A DNA stretch of 64,000 nucleotides from Artemia franciscana (taxonomy: Eukaryota > Arthropoda > Branchiopoda > Anostraca > Artemiidae), in assembly GCF_032884065.1 (NCBI RefSeq), contig NW_027066312.1, positions 519,042 through 583,041 of the forward strand. Direction: 5' to 3'. Positions 1 to 8,017 of this stretch are shown here, piece after piece. Position numbers and translations under genes: made by a program. Below the pieces are notes generated by a model. It was given only the letters and a program-made list of their open reading frames with translations, searched no databases and had not been told where the DNA came from. The number at the start of each line of letters is the position of its first letter. Position 1 is the first letter of the stretch.

Positions 1-461
1 GGGCTTCTTGTAGAGGAGCTTGAAGAACATCTGTCCCCCATTCCGATGGGGAATAGGAAATTTCGCTTCTCTACGTCAGGGACCAAGTCTACATCTATTG
101 TCACTTGGAGATAGGTCTTTCCCTCTTTGACGTGGATCTTGGTCAGTTAAGTTTTTCTTTAGTGAAGAAAGGATTGCAGAAAGGATTACAACAGTCCCAT
201 CAGCTTCTAGGGTGATCAGACATAAGGATCCTCAATAGATACATCTCTTCTCGGAGGTAGGTCTCCTGGGGCACGGACAACAAAACCGTGCTCCAACCCA
301 TTCACAGACCCCTTCATCAATGATGCCGTGCTCCTAGAAACTAATATTTATAATACCCTCCTACAAAATCATGGAGGCGTCATCGGGACCAAATTCTAGA
401 CTCCATTCCATGATTTTGGGAACTTCAGTGCATAGACGGTTTTACGTTTGGTTTAATTTAT
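1..461. other. Unassigned flank 3' of LINE-A
   Basis: I could not assign this stretch. The minus strand from about 145 down to 1 is open in two frames, one reading with KIHVKEGKTYLQVTID and another ending NGGQMFFKLLYKKP. Both look protein-like, but I see no splice sites, start or recognisable family. It may be the edge of another decayed element that continues outside the window. Confidence 0.3.
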
Positions 462-462
462 A

Positions 463-483
463 TTACTACTACTACTACTACTA
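463..483. repeat. (TAC)n tail of LINE-A
   Basis: Seven TAC units lie immediately 3' of the LINE-A coding end (minus-strand sense, TAG repeats). RTE-clade LINEs commonly end in a short microsatellite rather than poly(A), so this probably marks the 3' end of the insertion. Confidence 0.75.
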
Positions 484-2120
484 ATAACTCACTGCATCAC
501 CAAGCCGCCTGAGGCCAACACAACTACGCACGCTCCTCCTCCAACCAAATCTATTTAAAGCCTCCCTCTTTACACCCTCCCAGGAAGTTTCCATTTCCTT
601 TAAATCTTTATTTATGACATACTCCCAACCCAGACAAGGACGACCTGCTTTCCATGCAGCCCCAGACGGTTGGCAAAAAAGGACAATCTTCGGTAATCTG
701 TCATCCTTCATCCGTAGAACGTGGCCTAGTCATCTCAACCTTTCTTTCATTATAGCCCCAGAAAGCGGGATTGAACCACACTTTTCGTACAATCTACCAT
801 ATGAAATACGGTCAGTCAGTCGGGTACCCAGAACAATCCGTAGGCAATTTTTCTGGAAAACATCTAGTAAATTTTCATCTGCTTTTCGGAGTGCCCATGC
901 TTCAGAGCCATATTTGACCACTGTCATCACTGTAGCTTCCAATATTCTAATCTTGGTTTGTAGGCTTATTATTCTATTCTTCCAAACTTTTTTTAACTGT
1001 GAAAAAACACCCTGAGCTTTAGCTATTCTACTTTTAACATCTTCACTGCTCCCACCATCTTTACTAATAATGCTACCAAGGTAACTGAAGCTCCCAACCT
1101 GATCAATCGTTACCTAATGTCACCTGTTCATCTTGACTTATTCCTAGCCTTAGTGACTTAGTCTTCTTAATATTAATTTTCAAGCTTATTTTAGCACCCT
1201 GAACTCGTAAAAACTCTAGAAATTCATTTATTTTGCTCACACTTTCATCTAATATGCTTAAATCATCAGCATAATCTAAGTCCAGGAGCGTTCTTCCTCC
1301 CCATTGGATTCCATGGTCGGCTCCTTAAGACGAAGTCCATCAAAATGATCCATATAAAGGGGAATAGAACCCAACCCTGCTTAACTCCTGATTTATTACA
1401 AAACCAGTTGCTAACCTCATTTCCTACCTTAACCGCAGCAGTATTATTCTCGTACAAAGCGCAAATCCCTTTAATGTATTTTTCTGGTATACCATATAAC
1501 GATAAGACCTTGGTTAACGTTGTTCTATCAACAGAATCGAAAGCTTGCTCATAATCGATAAAACTAAGGACCAAAGGTGTTTGACAGCGAATGGACTTCT
1601 CAATTATTAACCTAAGAGTGAAAACATGGTCGACACACCCTCTATCTTTTCTAAAACCGCATTGTTCTTCCATTAAAACTTTGTCTACAGCATGTCTCAG
1701 TCAAAAAGTATCATATTACTCAGTAATTCGCTACCTACAGAGACCAGACTAATGCCTCAATAATTACGACACTAACTCTTGTCACCTTTCTTATACAGTG
1801 GTTTAATTAAGGTTTTCCTAAAATTATTGGGTACTTCCCCTTTTTCAAAAATCATGTTCATAATCTTCAGTAGCTTATTCCTAACCTCAGAGCCACCATA
1901 TTTAAGAAACTCATTAATCATACTATCAGGACCTGGGGTCTTATTATTTTTTGATCCTTTTAGTACTGTCGCTAATTCTTCCTCACTAAACAAATCTTCC
2001 TTCACATTTAAGTATCACAAACTTTTTCATTTTCATCTATATCTTTTCCTGCAACTCTATCTCGGTTTAGCACATTCTCAAAATGTTCCACCCATCTGTC
2101 TTTAACTTTTTTCCTTATCA
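481..2120 (-). pseudogene. LINE-A reverse transcriptase and C-terminal domain, broken
   Basis: Fragments in three frames join into one RT. In order: GPDSMINEFLKYGG with LIKPLYKKGDKS (about 1772-2005), EEQCGFRKDRGC and LSFIDYEQAFDSVDR (1266-1673), GVKQGW, then YADD at 1262-1273, KTKSLRLG near 1150, and the C-terminal part with KYGSEAWALRK (730-942) and WKAGRP (481-711). The catalytic aspartates of the YADD box are intact. Frameshifts near 1690, 1270 and 720 separate the pieces. The family needs RT for target-primed reverse transcription in the nucleus; this copy is dead. Confidence 0.85.
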
Positions 2121-2194
2121 CTAAGTGTGGCCCCATTTTTATCTTTAACTGGGACTAGTCCGGATTGGCTACTCCCTTTCAATTTATTAACATG

Positions 2195-3382
2195 TCAGTA
2201 TAATATTTTACTATTATGCCGTCCAGCCGCATCTTCCAGATCCTCAGCAATTTTATCCATCGCCTCCACTTCACATCTCCTTAGTTCATATTTTAATGCT
2301 TTCTCCACTTTCTTTACTTTCCTTTTGTTTTCATACAAACTATCACTCAGATAATTGTTATACAAACCGCTTCTACTCTCTATTAAACCTAAAGCTTTTT
2401 CACTAATATTCTTAGTTGCAGTCTTAGCACTCTTCCCTAGGACACCATCAGCAACTTCACAAATTGTTTTTCTGAAATTATTCCATCCATCTTCCACATT
2501 GTCAAATTTTAAACCCTCAAGTTTAGTACTCAACTGTTCCTGAAATTTTTTTCTCAAATTTTCATCCTGAAGTCTACCAACATCATAACTTTCCGGGAGG
2601 GAGTTATCCTTCCGAAATTTCAGCTTTAAATTAGCCTTAGACACTAGTAGATGGTGATCTTTACTTTTAACATCAATAACGACACTCCTATACACCCTAG
2701 TATCTTATACTGATCCTGCTAGTCTTCTGTTTACAATAACATAATCAATAAGGTTTGCTGTCTTACCATCACGTGAATACCATGTCACCTTATGGGCCAT
2801 TTTGTGACCAAACACCGTATTGGTTATAACTAGGTTGTTATACCTACAAAATTGCAAAAGCCTATAGCCATAACTGTTTTCTTTTCCTACACCAAATTTA
2901 CCTAGGCTAGGATACCATCTATCCCTTTTTCTACCAGCCTGGGCATTAAAATCGCCTAGCAAAAACACCATATTTTTACCTAGTACCCTATCTATTTGCT
3001 CCTGTAACTGTAAGTAAAATTCATCTGAGTCACTAGTATCTCCATCAGTTGGTTCAATGGGGGCATATACTACTATAACTGATACCCTAAACTTTTTAGT
3101 CATAAAATGAGCAATTAGTATTCTATTATTAATACCTTCCCAGCCTAAACAAGACTTAGCAGCTTCCTTATTCATCATGAGCCCTACTCCCTGTCTATGT
3201 ACCCCATCCTTCCTGCCTGAGTAAACAAATTCTATGTCACCTAATTTCATGCTTCCTACCCCTGGGATATGAGTTTCTGAAACTCCTAATAAATCCAGTT
3301 CAAACCGTCTGAATTCGTCAGTCAAAATGTCGATGCGATAGCCATTTTTTAACGTCGTAACATTCCAAGTTCCAATTTTCAT
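2195..3382 (-). pseudogene. LINE-A endonuclease domain, one internal stop
   Basis: An APE-like endonuclease starting at a Met (3382) with MKIGTWNVTTLKNG, then LLGVSETHIPG, VYAPIEPTDGDTSD, FLLGDFNAQAG and TWYSRDGKTANLIDYV, followed in the same frame by a linker to the RT. This gives the N, E, D/N and nicking-site landmarks of the family. A single TAA at 2705-2707 interrupts a frame that otherwise runs to 2195. The enzyme would nick target DNA to prime reverse transcription. The leader ORFs lie directly upstream. Confidence 0.85.
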
Positions 3383-3387
3383 GTTCT

Positions 3388-3624
3388 TTAAATCTTTGAA
3401 ATTATTTTGGCCTCAAGAAAAGCAGTGATCCTGGATACCAGTGCAGAATGGGGACCAACATATCTTCTCAAGTCTACACCAAAGTGCTTAAGCCGGCTTA
3501 GAACCAGACAGCAAGAAGTCCCTGGGACCTCCAGTAAGTTGGAGGCCTTGTGCAATCCTGGGCCCATCTTGGTCACAGCATGGTTTTCACCACTAGGCGA
3601 TGCTCTTCGATCAACAAGAGTCAA
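3388..3624 (-). CDS. Conserved leader ORF upstream of LINE-A endonuclease
   Basis: A 78-residue frame ending just before the endonuclease start, with HFGVDLRRYVGPHSALVSR near its C-terminus. The corresponding DNA is recognisable in LINE-A copy 2 (about 21660-21890) and copy 3 (about 25620-25990). In copy 2 the frame is broken. It may be the end of a first ORF or part of one polyprotein with the endonuclease. I know of no named domain in it. Confidence 0.4.
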   Translation of the reverse strand: MTLVDRRASPSGENHAVTKMGPGLHKASNLLEVPGTSCCLVLSRLKHFGVDLRRYVGPHSALVSRITAFLEAKIISKI

Positions 3625-3688
3625 AATCCTTTACAGACAGTCCCAAGCCTATTACTTCCGACTCATTATATATTCATGCTTTCAAATA

Positions 3689-4129
3689 TTATGCTATTAC
3701 GGGGAGGCAGCCCATAGTAGATAAATTAGCTAGGAAGAGGTTTTTCAGCCCAAAAACGCCCATCAAAACAAACCAAGCCCCAAAAATTATCCAATAATCA
3801 GAATCCCGTATGAGTGCTGTGTTGTTTACTAGGCTATACTTTCCTCGAGGGGCGCCACTCCTCAAGTGGGAAAAATTGACCGCAAGTTTCCCAGTCTTGC
3901 AGGTACCCCGAAAGGGTCGAGGCAGCCCTTTACCGAGGCCGTTGTCCATAAATCTGGATCTTACGCCCTGCCGCAGTTGTCCTCCTATACAGGATCCTCC
4001 CACGATGGTGTTCTGCTTCACCATGCAATTTAACCCATTACTGGGAGAAGGTTTGTAACTCATCTGACGTGTGACCACGGCAGTTGTCCCTGCTGAGTGT
4101 ACATTTGAGGGGCCTTCTTCCTCCTCCAC
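3689..4129 (-). CDS. LINE-A ORF1-like protein, conserved between copies
   Basis: A 146-residue frame beginning MEEEEGPSNVHSAGT and containing MSYKPSPSNGLNC and RFMDNGLGKGLPRPFRG. Copy 2 has the matching frame at 21148-21423, starting MEDQEGPSNARST with the same MSYKPSPSNGLNC block. Amino-acid similarity in the same frame between two old, independently decaying copies suggests that this leader was translated. I see no coiled coil, RNA-recognition or zinc-knuckle motif, so its role is unknown; by position it could be ORF1. Confidence 0.45.
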   Translation of the reverse strand: MEEEEGPSNVHSAGTTAVVTRQMSYKPSPSNGLNCMVKQNTIVGGSCIGGQLRQGVRSRFMDNGLGKGLPRPFRGTCKTGKLAVNFSHLRSGAPRGKYSLVNNTALIRDSDYWIIFGAWFVLMGVFGLKNLFLANLSTMGCLPVIA

Positions 4130-4255
4130 CTGTAATTATGACCCCCCAGGGGAGGGTTTCCCAGTTTCTATTATGGGCCCCACTGAGACAAGGTCCTACT
4201 TGGTCTAAGCCTCCTATGGAGCTACTCTACCTATCTGTAGGGCATTCCCCTATCT

Positions 4256-4585
4256 GTTGTCCACCACCAAAACCTAGCATGATTATCTAATAATTAACTA
4301 ACTAATTCAACTAATAAATAGTTGCAGTAATTTGCAACTTTACTTTAATTTAGACTATAAAGTAAAGGACAAAAATAATATATACAAGCTCTGTTGTCCT
4401 CTGCTAAAACCTAGCATGCAAACTAATTATTAACTAACTATTGCAACTAATTAATAATTGTAATAAAGTACAACTTTCCTTTTAATTTATACCCTAAAAT
4501 AAAGAAGACACAAAAAAGCTCTATTGTCCTCTACCAAAACCTAGCATGTTAACTAATAATTAACTAATAAATAGCCCATTTGGCC
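4256..4585. repeat. Tandem monomers (period ~130-137) at LINE-A 5' end
   Basis: Units begin at 4256, 4393 and 4523, each with TTGTCC followed shortly by AAAACCTAGCATG and an AT-rich body; the third is partial. The first unit runs into the LINE-A leader. By position these resemble the 5' promoter monomers known from some LINEs, but promoter activity is only inferred. Confidence 0.65.
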
Positions 4586-4818
4586 TGATTGCAACACCTC
4601 ACAAGCCACACCTTAAAGAAAACACCTTTGAGAATTTAAATTGAGAAAGAAACTTATTAGAAACCCTGCTAGTACTGCAAAAGTAGACCTAAGTAGCCAA
4701 TTTAGCCTGTGTGAAACATCTCACAAGCCAAAACCCTATAGAAAACACCTTTGAGAATATAAATGAAGAAGAAACTTATTAGAGACTCTGCTAATACTGT
4801 AAAAGTAGACCTAAGTAG
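4573..4818. repeat. Second tandem repeat, two units of ~120 bp
   Basis: Two units start at about 4573 and 4693. Each contains CACAAGCCA, AAACACCTTTGAGAAT, GAAACTTATTAGA and ends AAAAGTAGACCTAAGTAG. The units differ in sequence from the neighbouring 130-bp monomers, giving two adjoining repeat types beyond the LINE-A 5' end. Confidence 0.7.
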
Positions 4819-5379
4819 ACAAGCTGTTTTGACCTCAAGCGGATAATTTCTGCCCAAGTGGCAGAATTATCCCCCTATATGTGGAGGATAATTTTCAAAA
4901 ATTTAATTTAGGTCTTTTGAATGTTCATATCTAATTACATAAAAAAAAATGTCCTAATAGTGGCTAGGCTGCTCTTTTCTGTTTGATATGTTCCTGAAAA
5001 TTATATTGTTGTAAGCACAGTAATAAGCTATATCAGTTGTCACGAAAACACAAACACACAAATGCACTTAAGGACTCCCTATGACAGTACCTGATCTGGC
5101 AATACTTTTTTTTTTAATTTTATTTTAGTTCAAAGATCTATAATTTAACCAAAACAGTTATTATTAGTTCATGAATCCGTTAAAGGAAAAAAGTGGCCCT
5201 ATCATTAAATTATGCAGCATGGTAGGGACAATTCAACACCTCAGAATATAAGATGCTGAATGTGTTGGGCGTTTTATTATCAACTCAAAATAGTCGTTTA
5301 TGACTGTTAATATGACAAAACAGTCAAATCAACGTTTTTGATCAACTTAAAATCGTATGAAGTTTTACGCAACAGTCTG
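4819..5379. other. AT-rich spacer
   Basis: I see no gene or clear repeat here, only homopolymer tracts and AT-rich sequence before HP copy C1. Confidence 0.5.
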
Positions 5380-7103
5380 TCAAACAGTTCGTGGTAACGA
5401 ACTGTAGTAAGGAGCGACCCGGCTCAATAGTAACCAAAACTCTAAAAAATGGAATTTTGATACCAATAGCTACATCAAAAGAATCGCATTTTAATGCTGG
5501 TTTTAAATATATAAGTTTCATCAAGTTTAGTCTTACTCATCAAAAGTTACGAGCCTGAGAAAATTTGCGTTATTTTAGAAAATAGGGGGAAACGCCCCCT
5601 AAAAGTCATAGAATCTTAACGAAAATCACGGCATCAGATTCAGCGTATCAGAAAACCCTACTGTAGAAGTTTCGAGCTCCTATCTACAAAAATGTGGAAT
5701 TTTGCATTTTTTGCCAGAAGGCAGATCACGGATGCGTGTTTATTTGTTTTTTTGTTTTTTTTTGTTTTTTTTTTTCCCAGGGGTGATCGTATCGACCCAG
5801 TTGTCCTAGAATGTTGCAAGAGGGCTCATTCTAACGGAAATGAAAAGTTCTAGTGCCCTTTTTAAGTGACCAAAAAAATTGGAGGGCACCTAGGCCCCCT
5901 CCCACGCTAATTATTTTCCCAAAGTCAACGGATCAAAATTCTGAGATATCCATTTTATTCAGCGTAGTCGAAAAACCTTATAACTATGTCTTTGGGGACG
6001 ACTTACTCCCCCACAGTCCCCGTGGGAGGGGCAACAAGTTACAAACTTTGACCAGTGCTTACATATAGTAATGGTTATTGGGAAGTATACAGGCGTTTTC
6101 AGGAGGATTTTTTTGGTTTGGGGGAGGGGTTGAGAAGAGGGGGATATGCTGGGGGAACTTTCCTTCGAGAATTTGTAATGGGAGAAGAAAATTTCCATGA
6201 AGGGAGAGCAGGATTTACTAGCATTATTTAAAAAAAAACAATTAAAAAATAAAAGTGAAAAAGCTTTTTCAGCTGGAAGTAAGGAACAGCAATAAAACTT
6301 AAAACAAACAGAAATTATTACCCATATGAGGGGCTCACCTCCTTCTAATACCTCGCTCTTTACGCTAAAGTATTTTCGGTAATTTCAACTACTTATTCTA
6401 CGGCTTTTGTGATTCAGGGGGTCATTCTTAATGAATTGGGATAAAATTTAAGCTTTAGTGTAAAGAGCGAGGTACTGACGATGGGGCGAATCCCCTCATA
6501 TATGTAATAAAAACATGAGAATACAAAAGTTCTTTAGGTAAGCTAATCTATAAGTTACGTAAATCTTTTACCAATAAAAAGATTCGTAAAAAATTAAAAG
6601 TTCTAGTTGCCTTTTTAATTAACCAAAAAATCGGGGGGCAACTAGGCTTCGTCCCCCGCTCTTTTTTTCTCAAAATCATTCGATCAAAATTATGAGAAAG
6701 CCATTGCGCCAAAAAAAAAAAAAAAAAATGCAAATTTCGTTTTGATTATTCCTCTGCGGAGAGCCAAAATCAAAACATGCATTGATTCAAAAACGTTCAG
6801 AAATTAAATAAAAAAAAACAAGTTTTTTCAACTGAAAGTAAGGAGTGACATCAAAACTTAAAACGCACAGAAATTACTTCGTATATGAAAGAGGCTGCTT
6901 CCTCATCAACGCCCCGCTCTTTACGCTAAAGTTTTTTTACTGTTTTAGAAAGAAGAACTGAGAGAAAGAGTCAAACTTTAGCGTAAAGAGCGGGGCGTTG
7001 ATGAGGAAGCAGCCTCTTTCATATACGAAGTAATTTCTGTGCGTTTTAAGTTTTGATGTCACTCCTTACTTTCAGTTGAAAAAACTTGTTTTTTTTATTT
7101 AAT
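5380..7103 (+). mobile_element. HP element copy C1, full length (~1.72 kb)
   Basis: It starts TC followed by the palindrome CAGTTCGTGGTAACGAACTG and the block GTAAGGAGCGAC, and ends in a ~300-bp hairpin with CTTGTTTTTTTTATTTAA. The middle has an internal hairpin and oligo-T/oligo-A tracts, with no credible coding frame. The same layout recurs at 13700, 17391, 34460, 39711 and 61490, in both orientations, with older copies at 36120, 42465, 46553 and 59170. It is a non-autonomous interspersed element; the superfamily is not clear. Confidence 0.8.
6318..6509 (+). repeat. HP internal hairpin (module II) of C1
   Basis: Imperfect arms at about 6318-6371 and 6449-6509 share CCTCGCTCTTTACGCTAAAG and ATATGAGGGG-type blocks but differ at many positions. 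The ~77-nt loop contains ACGGCTTTTGTGATTCAGGG. In every copy where I can read it, this loop has the same orientation relative to the element, unlike the terminal hairpin. Confidence 0.75.
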
Positions 7104-7104
7104 T
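6803..7104 (+). repeat. HP terminal hairpin (module I) of C1
   Basis: Arms 6803-6931 and 6975-7104 are essentially identical inverted repeats, sharing copy-specific bases such as GGAGTGACATC and ACGCACAG. The loop (6932-6974) reads ACTGTTTTAGAAAG...GAAAGAGTC in element sense, which I call state A. The arms would form a very stable cruciform or RNA hairpin. Confidence 0.9.
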
Positions 7105-7312
7105 TTAATCAGAACTGTATAAAACTGTAAGCTTCTGGAAGAAAGCAGAAGAGTTTCCTTGTAAAATAGCTTGTTACTGTACTTGTGTGACAACGTAGAA
7201 ATTGACCTGCACATAAAGAAAGCAAAGAATCCACTGCAATTTCACTCCCAAACAAGATTGCCTACAGTTGGCAGTCAAGCGGTAATGTTTCTGACCCTGA
7301 ATGGTGAGCCAA

Positions 7313-7390
7313 AATAAAACAGTTCATGGTAACGAACTGTAAGTGAGGAGCGACTCGGCTCAATAGAAGCCAAAAATTCATGGTCATTTG
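7313..7390 (+). mobile_element. HP 5'-end fragment
   Basis: An isolated copy of the HP start: AACAGTTCATGGTAACGAAC followed by TGTAAGTGAGGAGCGACTCG and CTCAATAGAAGCC. The similarity then stops, so only about 75 bp of the element is present, close to the downstream side of the Gly-rich gene. Confidence 0.65.
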
Positions 7391-7952
7391 TTTGTTGTTT
7401 TTTATCAGTAAAGTACTAATTATGCTCCGATCTTGAGAAGGCATGGCGGTTGTCAGCCATATGCATTCTTATTTATACTTGTGTTGGTATTGACTCGGTT
7501 AGTTATTGCAATTTTTGTCATTTTGGGTTTCATTCATTTATCTATGGTGTTGTACGGTAGTTGTAGGTTTGGAAGATCATTTGAATTTATTTTTGCTTAT
7601 TTCTGGCTGAGTGTTTTCTTTGAAAAAATTGCTTTGTAAAAAAAAATGTAAATTAATTCTTACTCGGTTTCTGTTGACATAACAAAAAAAAATTAATGTC
7701 TTTTTCAAGGACAAAAGGACCCTATATTTCAAAATTATCCGTCGAATCAGTCCTTGCCGGTTTTTAGGATCATTTACTCTGTATGATAGAGCTAGAACCA
7801 AAAATTCAATATGTGACAGTTAAAAAACAGTTAAAAAAGAGTTGTGGTGAGAAACTCTTGTATCTCTAAATTCGAATTAAAAAGTTGAAATTCAATCTGT
7901 CACCTGAATTCTGCCTCACCTTAAATTGGAACAAGCAATAATAAAAATAATG

Positions 7953-7958
7953 TTTATT
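7953..7958 (-). promoter_or_regulatory. Polyadenylation signal candidate
   Basis: TTTATT on the plus strand gives AATAAA in gene sense, about 60 bases after the stop of the Gly-rich protein gene. The placement fits, but no cleavage site can be confirmed. Confidence 0.4.
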
Positions 7959-8017
7959 TAAATTACTGTTAAAAAATTATGACCAGAAACTCCACAAGGA
8001 TTTAGTTAAGTCATTGT

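Larger units (their letters stand above)
462..4290 (-). mobile_element. LINE-A copy 1, RTE-like non-LTR retrotransposon
   Basis: Reading on the minus strand, the order is a 5' leader with a conserved ORF, an APE-type endonuclease, a reverse transcriptase with a YADD box (1262-1273), a C-terminal domain and a trinucleotide tail at 463-483. The endonuclease opening MKIGTWNVTTLKNG and the RT text GVKQGW are typical of the RTE/CFDP2-like group of LINEs. The copy carries an internal stop at 2705-2707 and several frameshifts, so it cannot mobilise itself. Two more copies of the same family lie at 20990-23852 (plus) and 25134-26000 (minus). Confidence 0.85.

Noticed and set aside
5853..6198. Open frames in the HP body (also at 14180, 14238, 18270, 40578 and 62042) that recur in several copies
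   Set aside because: They recur only because the element DNA recurs; the frames are short, overlap on both strands and show no motif, so HP looks non-coding.
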